Both the position numbers and the translations under genes were made by a program. A DNA stretch of 64,000 bases from Terricaulis silvestris (lineage in GTDB: Bacteria > Pseudomonadota > Alphaproteobacteria > Caulobacterales > Aquidulcibacteraceae): assembly GCF_009792355.1 (NCBI RefSeq), contig NZ_CP047045.1, positions 2,196,501-2,260,500 of the forward strand. The letters are read 5' to 3'. The notes below the pieces were generated by a model that worked only from the letters and a program-made list of their open reading frames with translations, searched no databases and was not told the DNA's origin. This document shows, piece after piece, positions 28,624 through 36,759 of this stretch. Position 1 is the first letter of the stretch; every line of letters starts with the position of its first letter.

Positions 28624-29196
28624 ATGACCAAGAAGCGCGTCGCCGTCCTCATCTCCGGCAGAGGCTCCAACCTGCAAGCGCTGCTCGATGCCGAGCAAAA
28701 CGCCTACGAAATCGCCCTCGTCATCTCCAACGTCCCCAACGCCGGCGGCCTCGATCGCGCACGTGCGGCGAACATCGAAGCGCTCGAACTCGATCACAAA
28801 CCCTTCGGCAAAGACCGCGAAGCGTTTGAGCGCGATCTCAACACGCTGCTCACCGCGCGCACCATCGAGATCGTCGCCCTCGCCGGCTTTATGCGCGTGT
28901 TAACGCCCTACTTCGTGCGCGCCTGGGCTGGGCGCCTCGTCAACATCCATCCCTCGCTTCTGCCCAAGTTTCCCGGCATCAACACCCACGCGCGCGCGCT
29001 GGAAGCGGGCGACATTGAACATGGCTGCACAGTTCATCTCGTCGTCGAGGAGGTGGATTCAGGCGAAGTCCTCGGCCAGGCGCGCATGAGCATCGAACCA
29101 AGCGACACCGCCGAAACGCTCGCTACGCGCGTGCTCGGCCTCGAACACGACCTCTATCCGCGCTGCCTCGCTGCGCTGGCGTCGCGAATGCCCTGA
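28624..29196 (+). CDS. purN: Phosphoribosylglycinamide formyltransferase
   Basis: A 190-residue enzyme that transfers a formyl group from 10-formyl-THF to GAR in purine synthesis. The N-terminal substrate loop VAVLISGRGSNLQALLDA, the catalytic segment NIHPSLLPKFPGINTHARAL, and the aspartate in EEVDSGEVLGQA are in place. The ATG at 28624 fits the family N-terminus. It lies downstream of purM, from which it is separated by the hairpin mosaic. Confidence 0.96.
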   Translation: MTKKRVAVLISGRGSNLQALLDAEQNAYEIALVISNVPNAGGLDRARAANIEALELDHKPFGKDREAFERDLNTLLTARTIEIVALAGFMRVLTPYFVRAWAGRLVNIHPSLLPKFPGINTHARALEAGDIEHGCTVHLVVEEVDSGEVLGQARMSIEPSDTAETLATRVLGLEHDLYPRCLAALASRMP

Positions 29197-29315
29197 TTGC
29201 GACGTTGCCTAGCATGGTGCGGAAGCGTACCCTAACCGCATCGCTTGCCGGCAATTTGGGCGCAAGCGGCTGAGAGAGACGCAATTTGCACTCTTGCCCT
29301 TAGGCGGCGAGAGTC

Positions 29316-30035
29316 ATGTCCAGCACCGTTTCCGATTCTCAAGTTTTTTCCTCCACCAATCGGCTCCTTTCGCTGTTGGGTCACTCAGATCTCGCGCTGC
29401 TGACACCACATCTGACGCGCATTCCGCTCGCGACGCGCCAAAGCATCGAGCGGCCGAACGAGGACATCACGCATGTCTATTTCGTTGAAAGCGGCATCGT
29501 ATCGATCGTCGCGCACTCGGCTGCGCATGAGAGCATTGAAGCGGGCCTGATTGGCTACGAAGGCGTGACGGGCATCTCTGTCATCATGGGCGATCATCGC
29601 ACGCCGCACGAAGCCTTCGTTCAGTTCGAAGGCGGCGCGTTGCGCATCGAAACCGCCGCGTTCCGAGACGCCTTGGCGCAGAGCGAAACACTCACCCGGC
29701 TCATGCTGCACTTCGTGCACATCTTCAACATTCAGGTCGCGCACACGGCTCTAGCCAACGGCCGCGCGCACATCGAAGAACGCCTCGCACGTTGGCTGCT
29801 GATGGTGCATGACCGCACTGTCGGCGACGAAGCGACGCTCACGCATGAATTCATCGCACTCATGCTCGGCGTCCGTCGGCCCGGCGTCACCGACGCGCTG
29901 CATGCGCTCGAAGGCAAAGCCATGATCCGCTCCACGCGCGGCATCGTCCGCATCGTCGATCGCGAGGGCTTAGAGTCACTTGCGAGCGGTACGTACGGGG
30001 TGCCAGAGTCCGAGTACCGTCGCTTGATCGGCTGA
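29316..30035 (+). CDS. Crp/Fnr family transcriptional regulator
   Basis: 239 residues. An N-terminal cyclic-nucleotide-binding-like beta domain (HVYFVESGIVSIVAHSA ... EGVTGISVIMGDHRTP) is followed by a dimer helix (ANGRAHIEERLARWLLMVHD) and a Crp-type helix-turn-helix (LTHEFIALMLGVRRPGVTDA). There is no Fnr-type cysteine cluster and no clear cAMP phosphate-binding arginine, so the effector is unknown. The downstream pseudogene is its tandem duplicate. Confidence 0.9.
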   Translation: MSSTVSDSQVFSSTNRLLSLLGHSDLALLTPHLTRIPLATRQSIERPNEDITHVYFVESGIVSIVAHSAAHESIEAGLIGYEGVTGISVIMGDHRTPHEAFVQFEGGALRIETAAFRDALAQSETLTRLMLHFVHIFNIQVAHTALANGRAHIEERLARWLLMVHDRTVGDEATLTHEFIALMLGVRRPGVTDALHALEGKAMIRSTRGIVRIVDREGLESLASGTYGVPESEYRRLIG

Positions 30036-30207
30036 TGCGCCGAACGCGCGAATCGCCAGCAGGATCAAGGAGTTCGTCCGCTTCCGTACAGGCGCACTAC
30101 GCGCTCAAATCAGATGCTAGGCCACGTCTGAGATTTTGTGGGCGCCGCAAAGAAAACGCGGCTGAAGAGACTGTGAGCTCTTGCCCTTTCGGCGAGGGCT
30201 TTCACGC

Positions 30208-30903
30208 GTGCTTCAGCGACCGTCCAACACTCTGCTTGCGTTGTTGCCTGATGCGGACTGGGCGTTGATTGCGCCGAAGCTGGAAGCCGTCGAACTCGTG
30301 CATCGTCTGCCGATCGAAGTCGCGAACGAGCCGATCGAGCACGCCTATTTCCCGACCGCCGGCATTATCTCCATCGTCGCCAAAGCGCCGACCGGCTAGC
30401 AAATCGAAGCGGGCGTCATCGGCCGCGAAGGCATGTCGGGCTTGGCGATCGTCATGAGCAATCATAGATCGCCGAACGACGCATTCGTTCAACTCGCGGG
30501 GCGCGCAGTTCGCATCACCAGCGATGATCTGCGCGAGGTCCTCAGTCAAAGCACTGCGTTCCGTCAGCTGGCGCAACGCTTCGTGCAGGTGTTCATGGCG
30601 CAAGTGGCGCAGACCGCACTCGCCAACGGCCGCGCCAAGATCGAAGAGCGCTTGGCGCGCTGGCTGCTGATGGCGCAGGACCGGCTCGACGATAGCAACC
30701 TAACGCTGACGCACGAGTTCATCGCGTTGATGCTGGGTGTCCGGCGCCCGGGCGTGACCGACGCGCTGAACGACCTCGAAGGCAAAGGCCTGATCCGCTC
30801 CAGCCGCGGCGCGCTGCGGATTATCGACCGGCACGGCTTGGAAGCCACCGCCGGCGGCATCTACGGGGTGCCCGAAGCTGAGTACAAACGCCTGATCGGC
30901 TAA
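30208..30903 (+). pseudogene. Second Crp/Fnr regulator, interrupted by one in-frame amber codon
   Basis: The frame encodes a close paralogue of the preceding regulator. It is open from a GTG at 30208 (or TTG at 30181) to 30903, except for TAG at 30397-30399. Both halves are in the same frame, so there is no frameshift. Aligned to the paralogue (SAAHESIEAG against APTG*QIEAG), the stop replaces a glutamate codon, consistent with a single GAG to TAG change. The rest, including the helix-turn-helix LTHEFIALMLGVRRPGVTDA, is intact. An ATG at 30433 could restart translation without the N-terminal strands. A sequencing error would give the same picture. Confidence 0.8.
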
Positions 30904-31713
30904 CTCAGCCTGCACAATTGGTGACGAACGCCGCAATGCCCACGATCCAGCAAAACGAGATGCAGATCGTGAACAACCACCAGCTCCGCCCTCGCGATGG
31001 CCTGTCCATGCTGTGGATTATACGGGGGGTGGAACTTGTTTCAGGCTCAATCCGAAAGTGAACAAATATCCGCCGATTAGGGGGATAGAGGCGCCCTCTA
31101 TCCCACACTTCGCGCCAGCCTTAGCAGGTTGGAGCGCGCGGCTCCGCCGCGCATTTTCACCACACGCTCAAGCGTTTGCGGTCAAGCGGGGCTGAAGCCC
31201 CGCGCTCCAACCTGCAAATATTTGCGCCAATCTATCCGACCGAATTGACTCCGCCCTACAGTGCGTCCGTCCGCACACGGGAGATTTCGAAGAGCTCCGA
31301 AACTTTGGAATGTGTTGGATCGGAATCGGCGTGGTGATGATCGCCAAGCAACGGCAAGTCCGAAGCGAACGATGATCACATTTGCCCGCTTAATCGGCGG
31401 GGCCCATCGGGACTTTCGGGACCCGAAGCGCGCGGAACCGGGAACGGCGCCTGGAGCTAAGGCAAAGTCAAGCTGGGGAGGCTTGGCCAAGTCCCAAGAA
31501 CTCCACATCCCGTCCGGGAAAAACGATTTCGTCACGGGGCGCGCGAAGCGCGCAAGCGTTGGTTGGAGACAACCGGCGCACCTAGAGACTACCTCAGCGC
31601 GGATCGCGCGCCCCGGCTCCCATTTTTCACGGAGCACGACCATCTCAACGTCCGCTTCCGGCGAGACGCAGCGTTTCCGCGCGCCTATATTTTCCGCACA
31701 CGGAGACCGCCAC
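30904..31713. other. Gene-poor 810-base stretch
   Basis: I see no convincing gene here. The open frames on both strands (for example minus 31182-31715) have no recognisable domain, no ribosome-binding site and cross the repeat element at 31124-31215. Composition is more AT-rich near 31000-31080 than in the neighbours. The stretch separates the regulator pair from the methyltransferase and may hold the latter's promoter. Confidence 0.6.
31124..31215. repeat. 92-base inverted-repeat element with nested hairpins
   Basis: Terminal arms of 15 bases are perfectly complementary (GCAGGTTGGAGCGCG at 31124-31138 and its complement at 31201-31215). Inside lie a GCGCGGC-TCC-GCCGCGC hairpin near 31136-31152 and GCGGGGCT-GA-AGCCCCGC at 31186-31203. 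The nested layout suggests a miniature mobile or REP-type element. No coding capacity. Confidence 0.7.
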
Positions 31714-32523
31714 ATGGCTGAACGCGACTACGTCCTTGGCACCCATGACGACGAAATCTACCGCCTCGGCTACCAGCACCGCGTTTGGCGCCCTCGCGCG
31801 CTCGATGCCTGGGCCCGCGCTCACATCGGCGACGGCTGCAAGGTGATCGATTTCGGCGCCGGACCAGGCTTTGCGACCATGGACCTAGCCGAAATGGTTG
31901 GTCCGACCGGCGAAGTCCACGCGCTCGAACGCTCGCGCCGATTCCTCGATACGCTCGAAGCCCAAGCCAAAGCGCGCGGCTTTGCCCAAGTGAAAGCCCA
32001 CGAGATCGACATCGTCACCGACGCCATCCCCGTGAAGGACGCCGACGCCGCCTGGGCCCGTTGGATCTTTGCGTTTTTGCCCAACCCGAAAGACGCACTG
32101 AAGAAGCTGGTCGCGGCGCTGAAGCCGGGCGGCACGCTCGTGTTCCACGAATACATCGACTACCAGACCTGGAAGCTCGCGCCGCCGGCGCCAAACTTCG
32201 AGAAGTTCGTCGACGAAGTCTCCGCCAACTGGCGCGCCTCAGGCGGCGAACCGGACATAGCGCGACACCTGCCAGCGTGGCTGACGGAAATGGGCTTAAA
32301 AGTTGAAAGCCTGAAGCCCTACGTCGACGTCGTATCCAAGAACGACAACGTATGGCGCTGGCCGATCGGCTTCTTCGACATCCACATCGATCGCCTGCTC
32401 GAACTCGACCGCATCACGCCGCAGACTGCGAAGGACATGCGCGATGAGTTCGCGCGCGTCTCGCAACTGCCCGGCACGCTGATGGTGACGCCGCTGGTGC
32501 TTGAGATCATTGCGCGGAAGTAG
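31714..32523 (+). CDS. Class I SAM-dependent methyltransferase
   Basis: 269 residues with the Rossmann-fold motif I VIDFGAGPGFATMDLAEMVG, acidic strand end VHALERS, and post-motif ALKPGGTLVFHEYIDYQTWK. The substrate is unknown; the arrangement resembles UbiE/methyltransferase-11 proteins. The start at 31714 (MAERDYVLGTHDDE) has GGAGACC upstream. The frame is open far upstream, but that extension covers the gene-poor stretch and is not protein-like. Confidence 0.88.
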   Translation: MAERDYVLGTHDDEIYRLGYQHRVWRPRALDAWARAHIGDGCKVIDFGAGPGFATMDLAEMVGPTGEVHALERSRRFLDTLEAQAKARGFAQVKAHEIDIVTDAIPVKDADAAWARWIFAFLPNPKDALKKLVAALKPGGTLVFHEYIDYQTWKLAPPAPNFEKFVDEVSANWRASGGEPDIARHLPAWLTEMGLKVESLKPYVDVVSKNDNVWRWPIGFFDIHIDRLLELDRITPQTAKDMRDEFARVSQLPGTLMVTPLVLEIIARK

Positions 32524-32579
32524 TTGTCGAACGCGCGAAGGCGGGCTTAGGCTCACGCGGTCAACCAAGGAGTTTTTTT

Positions 32580-32711
32580 ATGCCAGATAAACGCCCAGGC
32601 GGTCCGTTGCCCGGTCAAACCGGCACGACGCAAAAAAATCCCGCGCCAGGCAAAGGCACAGCGCCTGCGAAGCCAGGCCCAGGCGGCAAAGGCGGCGGCG
32701 GCAAGAAGTAG
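32580..32711 (+). CDS. Small 43-residue Pro/Gly/Lys-rich protein
   Basis: The open frame ATG...TAG encodes MPDKRPGGPLPGQTGTTQKN followed by a Pro/Gly/Lys-rich stretch ending GGKGGGGKK. A strong ribosome-binding site AAGGAG lies 7 bases before the ATG, which is the main reason to believe it. It has no hydrophobic segment, is strongly basic and is probably disordered. I know of no family. It is followed at once by a REP-like hairpin that could terminate its transcript. Confidence 0.55.
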   Translation: MPDKRPGGPLPGQTGTTQKNPAPGKGTAPAKPGPGGKGGGGKK

Positions 32712-32719
32712 ATCACGAG

Positions 32720-32757
32720 AGTCATTCCAGATCACGCTCCGCGTGTCTGGAATGACT
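32720..32757. repeat. REP-like palindrome, copy 3
   Basis: Nearly perfect hairpin with arms AGTCATTCCAGATCACGC and GCGTGTCTGGAATGACT around TCC. Same family as 2077-2110 and 2138-2169. It lies between the small gene and convergent ndk and may end both transcripts. Confidence 0.8.
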
Positions 32758-32769
32758 CAGGTTGACTAG

Positions 32770-33192
32770 CTAGCCAACGATCTCTTGATCGGTGAAGAAG
32801 AACTCGATTTCGCGTGCGGCGTTCTCTTGGCTGTCCGAGCCGTGCACGGAGTTCGCTTCGATCGATTCAGCAAACTCCTTGCGGATCGTGCCTGGCGCCG
32901 CGTTGGCGGGATTGGTCGCGCCCATCACGTCGCGATACTTGGCCACCGCGTTGTCGCCTTCGAGTACTTGGACGACGACTGGGCCGGAGATCATGAAGGT
33001 CACGAGATCGCGGAAGAACGGCCGCTCCTTGTGAATGGCGTAGAAGCCTTCGGCTTGGCCTTCCGAGAGCTGGACGCGCTTCTGGCCAATGATGCGCAGA
33101 CCCGACTTCTCGATCACCGCGTTGATCGCGCCCGTCAGATTGCGCTTGGTCGCGTCCGGCTTGATGATCGAGAAGGTGCGTTCGACGGTCAT
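32770..33192 (-). CDS. ndk: Nucleoside diphosphate kinase
   Basis: A 140-residue enzyme that balances NTP and dNTP pools. It has the N-terminal [13 protein letters not shown], the nucleotide-binding [17 protein letters not shown] and the phosphohistidine motif NSVHGSDS. The start at 33192 (MTVERTFS) fits the family; the longer open frame has no support. Its promoter should lie between 33193 and the hairpin at 33261. Confidence 0.97.
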   Translation of the reverse strand: MTVERTFSIIKPDATKRNLTGAINAVIEKSGLRIIGQKRVQLSEGQAEGFYAIHKERPFFRDLVTFMISGPVVVQVLEGDNAVAKYRDVMGATNPANAAPGTIRKEFAESIEANSVHGSDSQENAAREIEFFFTDQEIVG

Positions 33193-33260
33193 TGGCCCCA
33201 GGCTCCTGAATTTGGAGCCGGGTCTATAGCCTTCGCACCTGCACTCGCCAAGTGCGTCAG

Positions 33261-33301
33261 AAGCACCCGGCGGCGGCCTATTCGGCCGCCGCCGGGTGCT
33301 T
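33261..33301 (-). terminator. Strong hairpin at the end of the I78 lipoprotein transcript
   Basis: A perfect 18-base stem (left arm 33261-33278, right arm 33284-33301) with loop TATTC. It starts 4 bases past the stop of the last I78 gene. The minus strand continues only with a weak T run (TTCTG), so termination may be partial or the hairpin may protect the mRNA 3' end. Confidence 0.65.
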
Positions 33302-33304
33302 GCT

Positions 33305-33625
33305 TCAGTAGCACTCAACCGCGGTAATCAGACCGTTCGCGTCGGTGAGGAAGTTGATGCGCTCGGCCGAGAAATCCATCGTCACCGGCGTGTCCGGCGC
33401 GATGATGCGGTGGTTGAGACCAGTGGGGATCGTAATCGCCGCCACGTTTGTGCCGATCATCGCGCGATAGCCGCTGGCGCCGCACGTATCCTGCGCGGTG
33501 GCTTCTTCGCGCGTCGTCGGCGCAGCGGCGACGGGCGCCGGCGTTTCGGGCTCAGGCGTCACGGTGGTGGTCTGACCACAAGCGACCAACGTCAGCGCCG
33601 CGGCTGCTATCAACAAAGCGCGCAT
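33305..33625 (-). CDS. I78-family peptidase inhibitor lipoprotein, copy 1
   Basis: 106 residues. The lipoprotein signal ends in the lipobox LTLVAC, followed by a Pro/Thr/Ala linker. The mature domain [20 protein letters not shown] ... ITAVECY matches the I78 serine-peptidase inhibitor family, with the two conserved cysteines expected to form a disulfide. The ATG at 33625 is preferred (GGAG 8 bases upstream); ATG 33631 is in frame. It is the last of three tandem copies in one minus-strand series. Confidence 0.82.
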   Translation of the reverse strand: MRALLIAAAALTLVACGQTTTVTPEPETPAPVAAAPTTREEATAQDTCGASGYRAMIGTNVAAITIPTGLNHRIIAPDTPVTMDFSAERINFLTDANGLITAVECY

Positions 33626-33637
33626 CTGCATCTCTCC

Positions 33638-33967
33638 TCAATAACAATTGAGCGACGCGACGTTGCCGTCGGTGCCGGTGGTGATGTTAAGCCGCGTCGG
33701 CACGAAATCCTGCGTGACCATCGTCTCGGGCGTCACGATGCGCGTGCCTGGCGGCAGCGTGGCGAGATCAATGCCGCTGGCGGGCGTGCCGATCAGCGCT
33801 TGATGCGCGGCGGCGCCGCACGTGTCGGCGGCGGTTGCTTCAGCAGCATTGGTCGGACCGACCGGCGCTTCAAAAGCCGCGGGCTCAGCCGGCGGCGGCG
33901 TATCGGCGGCAGGCGGCGTGCAGGCGGCAGCGAGCAGAGCGAAGGCGAACAGCGATGCGCGGATCAT
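33638..33967 (-). CDS. I78-family peptidase inhibitor lipoprotein, copy 2
   Basis: 109 residues with lipobox LLAAAC and a Pro-rich linker. The I78 domain has the same skeleton as its neighbours: TCGAAAHQALIGTPASGIDL, then LNITTGTDGNVASLNCY. It is 10 bases from copy 3 and 12 bases from copy 1, hence the same transcript. The reactive loop before the final strands differs from the other copies, so the targets may differ. Confidence 0.83.
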   Translation of the reverse strand: MIRASLFAFALLAAACTPPAADTPPPAEPAAFEAPVGPTNAAEATAADTCGAAAHQALIGTPASGIDLATLPPGTRIVTPETMVTQDFVPTRLNITTGTDGNVASLNCY

Positions 33968-33977
33968 GTGGGCTCTC

Positions 33978-34319
33978 CTAGTAACACTGCAGCGCGATGA
34001 TCACGCCGTGCTCGTCGGTGATGATATTGAGCCGATTGGAGCGGAAGTCATCAGTCACGGCGGTTCCCGGAGCGATCACGCGGACGCTCGCGGGAACTTG
34101 CATGTCCGCGACCGGTGTTCCGATCCGATCACGGAAAGAGCGCGCGCCGCAGGTGTTGCGCGCAGTGGCGTCCTCCGCGTTTTGGGGCGCCGCAATTCCG
34201 CTGACGCCGCCGCGTTCGTAGACGGAAGCGCTCCGCTCCAATTCGCGATAAGTCGGCGTGCGTTCGGTGGCGCAGGCGCCAAGCAAAAGCAGCGCACCCA
34301 ACATCCCCGCCAGTCTCAT
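33978..34319 (-). CDS. I78-family peptidase inhibitor lipoprotein, copy 3
   Basis: 113 residues with lipobox LLLLGAC. The I78 domain reads TCGARSFRDRIGTPVADMQV, then LNIITDEHGVIIALQCY. The start codon overlaps the holC stop (ATGA), so translation is coupled to that gene. It is first in order of the three tandem I78 lipoproteins. The linker is less proline-rich than in copies 1 and 2. Confidence 0.83.
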   Translation of the reverse strand: MRLAGMLGALLLLGACATERTPTYRELERSASVYERGGVSGIAAPQNAEDATARNTCGARSFRDRIGTPVADMQVPASVRVIAPGTAVTDDFRSNRLNIITDEHGVIIALQCY

Positions 34320-34759
34320 GCCTGCTTCTCCCACTTGCCCGCAGCACTCTCGCGCCAGTATGAGGCCGCGATGCCGGCCTCCTTGGCGGCTTTCCAACGC
34401 AACCGCGCCGATTCCAAGGCAGCCTGGTCGCGACCGTCGAAGACGAGGCATGCGCGTTCAAACGCCGCGATGTCGCCAGCCTCAGCGCCGTCGATCAGGA
34501 AAAGCACCTGCGCGCCGTTGGGATTGCCGCCTTCGGTGGTGAGCCAAATCGGCTGCCGCGCGGGATCACCCTCGCGGGCGTGGGGGAGAAAGCTCTCCTC
34601 GCGGTACGTCCACAGCGTGTCGTCCAACGCATCGAGGCGCTCCGGCGCGCCGCCACGAATCAGCGCACGCCAGCCACGCTGCAAGCACTTCTCCAACAGC
34701 GGCGGCAACGCCCGCTCAAGCTCGCTGCGCTCCAGATGATAGAACCAGAGTTCAGCCAT
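34316..34759 (-). CDS. holC: DNA polymerase III chi subunit
   Basis: 147 residues matching HolC: the N-terminal AELWFYHLERSELERALPPL, CLQRGWRALIRGG, and the LDDTLWTYREESFLPH segment are typical. It links the clamp loader to SSB. The start at 34759 overlaps the stop of the upstream secreted-protein gene by 8 bases. The pepA-holC neighbourhood is widely conserved, although an extra gene is wedged between them here. Confidence 0.93.
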   Translation of the reverse strand: MAELWFYHLERSELERALPPLLEKCLQRGWRALIRGGAPERLDALDDTLWTYREESFLPHAREGDPARQPIWLTTEGGNPNGAQVLFLIDGAEAGDIAAFERACLVFDGRDQAALESARLRWKAAKEAGIAASYWRESAAGKWEKQA

Positions 34760-35126
34760 GCGCCAAGAAGTCCTGACCATCGCAAACAATGCGCGAGGCT
34801 ACTTTGATCTCTGCATCGGGAATGGCGGCCCCGTCAGCGAGACTGCCGGCGCTGATGCGATCGCGGCGCACGTCGAACGAACATACGGCGCCGATCGCCG
34901 GCACTGGTTCGTCGTGCGTGAGCTGAAGCGCATACGCGGTGCGACGACGCTCTCCTTGTCGCACGTCAAACCGTATCCACGTGGCGATAATCCCGGCATC
35001 CACACGCCAAACGCCCGATGTCGAGGCAATGGTCGCGTTCACCCACTGCAAACTTTGCCTCGGGAGTGCATATGCGCCCGTCGTGCTGAGCAATGCCCCC
35101 GCGAGAATGAGCGATCGAAACAGCAT
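34752..35126 (-). CDS. Exported protein of unknown function
   Basis: 124 residues. The signal peptide is MLFRSLILAGALLSTTGAYA. The mature part is basic, with two cysteines (AVCSFDVRR and RIVCDGQDF) that may pair. I do not recognise a family. It is supported as a gene by overlaps at both ends: its ATG overlaps the pepA stop by one base (TGATG) and its end overlaps holC by 8 bases. Confidence 0.65.
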   Translation of the reverse strand: MLFRSLILAGALLSTTGAYALPRQSLQWVNATIASTSGVWRVDAGIIATWIRFDVRQGERRRTAYALQLTHDEPVPAIGAVCSFDVRRDRISAGSLADGAAIPDAEIKVASRIVCDGQDFLAHG

Positions 35127-36619
35127 CAATCTTCGTAGCGGTTTGCGATCAAGCGATTGAGCAGGCGGACTCCGTAACCCGTGGCCCAAGCAGGCGACAA
35201 CGGATCATCATACGGCCCCGACTTCCACGCTGTGCCCGCGATATCGAGGTGCGCCCAAGGCGTGCCGTCTTTGACGAAGCGCTTGATGAATTGCGCGCCA
35301 ATGATCGAGCCAGCGACGGGCTTGCCGGCGATGTTCTTCATGTCGGCGTTCGGCGTATCGATCAGCTTGTCGTAAGCGGCGCCGAGCGGCAGACGCCACA
35401 CCGGCTCGCCTTCGGCGGTCGCGGCGGAGATGATGGCTTGCGCCAAATCTTCGTCGTTCGAGAACATGCCGGCGTGTTCGTTGCCAAGCGCAACGATCAC
35501 GGCGCCCGTCAGCGTAGCGAGATCGATCACGGCGCTCGGGTCGAACTTGTCCTGCGCGTACCAGACAGCGTCGGCGAGGATGAGGCGGCCTTCGGCGTCG
35601 GTGTTGAGCACTTCGATGGTCTGGCCCGACATCGTTGTGACGATGTCGCCCGGACGCTGCGCGTTGGGGCCGGGCATGTTCTCGACCAGCGCCACCACGC
35701 CGACGACGTTCGCCTTCGCCTTGCGCAGCGCGATCGCCTTCATCGTACCGGCAACAGCTGCGGCGCCGCCCATGTCGCCCTTCATTTCGTCCATGCCGCC
35801 GGCGGGCTTGATCGAGATACCGCCAGTGTCGAACGTGACGCCCTTGCCGACGAGCGCCACCGGCTTGGACTTCTTCGAGCTAGAGCCCTTCCAGCTCATG
35901 GTCACTAAACGGCCCGGACGCACGCTGCCTTGCGCGACGCCGAGCAGCGCGCCCATGCCGAGCCGCTCCATCGCGGTGTGATCGAGCACGTTCACTTCAA
36001 TGCCAATGGTTTCGAGATCGCGTAGCCGCTCAGCGAAACTCTCGGGATAGAGAACATTCGGCGGTTCGCTGACGAGATCGCGCGCAAAGAATACGCCCTC
36101 GACGATGGCCTCATCCTTCTCAGCGCGTGCACGCGCTGCGGCGGGGCCGTCGATCGAGATTTCGACCGTGGTCAGCGTCGGTTGCTGCTCCGGCTTCAAC
36201 TTGGTGCGGTAGGTGTCGAAGCGGTATGAGGCGAGGCGCGCGCCCATCGCGGCGTGCGAACCGGCTTCGGCCTTGGACACGCTCGGCAGCGCGTCCGGCT
36301 GCAGCACCAGCTTCTCAGCGCCAGACGTCAGCGTGCGCTTCACGGCGTGGCCGGCCCAGCGTTCCACCGCCATGCCGTCTGCAGCGTCAGCCTTGCCGAC
36401 GCCGATCACCAACACGCGGGCGAAATCGACGCCATCCGGCGCCAATACATCGACGACCTGCCCTGGCCCGCCTTTGAAGTTGACGGCCTTGGTCGCCTTG
36501 GCGATGCGCCCGCCAGACGCGGAGTCGAGCGCCTTGCCGGCGTCCAGCAATTCGCCGCCTTCACTGGCCATGACTGCCACAACGTCGCCGCCGCCGGCGG
36601 TCACAAATCGGATGTCCAT
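35126..36619 (-). CDS. pepA: Leucyl aminopeptidase (M17)
   Basis: A 497-residue two-metal aminopeptidase. The metal-binding lysine and aspartate lie in VGKGVTFDTGGISIKPAGG, and the family signature NTDAEGRLILAD supplies further ligands. The N-terminal macro-like domain is present (residues about 1-160). It is cytosolic and active on N-terminal residues of peptides. It is first of the coupled chain pepA-secreted protein-holC-I78 x3 and divergent from lptF. Confidence 0.96.
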   Translation of the reverse strand: MDIRFVTAGGGDVVAVMASEGGELLDAGKALDSASGGRIAKATKAVNFKGGPGQVVDVLAPDGVDFARVLVIGVGKADAADGMAVERWAGHAVKRTLTSGAEKLVLQPDALPSVSKAEAGSHAAMGARLASYRFDTYRTKLKPEQQPTLTTVEISIDGPAAARARAEKDEAIVEGVFFARDLVSEPPNVLYPESFAERLRDLETIGIEVNVLDHTAMERLGMGALLGVAQGSVRPGRLVTMSWKGSSSKKSKPVALVGKGVTFDTGGISIKPAGGMDEMKGDMGGAAAVAGTMKAIALRKAKANVVGVVALVENMPGPNAQRPGDIVTTMSGQTIEVLNTDAEGRLILADAVWYAQDKFDPSAVIDLATLTGAVIVALGNEHAGMFSNDEDLAQAIISAATAEGEPVWRLPLGAAYDKLIDTPNADMKNIAGKPVAGSIIGAQFIKRFVKDGTPWAHLDIAGTAWKSGPYDDPLSPAWATGYGVRLLNRLIANRYED

Positions 36620-36759
36620 GATTTCCCTTGGGGCACATTCGCGGGATCGCCCGCTTCAACCTCGGTCAAGCGAGTGGTAGCCATGCCCGAAGCAATTGAA
36701 AAGCTGACCGCGACGGTTAGGGAAGGCGCGCGGCGCCGCCGGGGCGGCCAAGGAACGCG

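Noticed and set aside
31182-31715. Minus-strand 177-codon open frame in the gene-poor stretch
   Set aside because: No ribosome-binding site, no domain pattern, arginine- and serine-rich composition typical of shadow frames in GC-rich DNA, and it crosses the inverted-repeat element.
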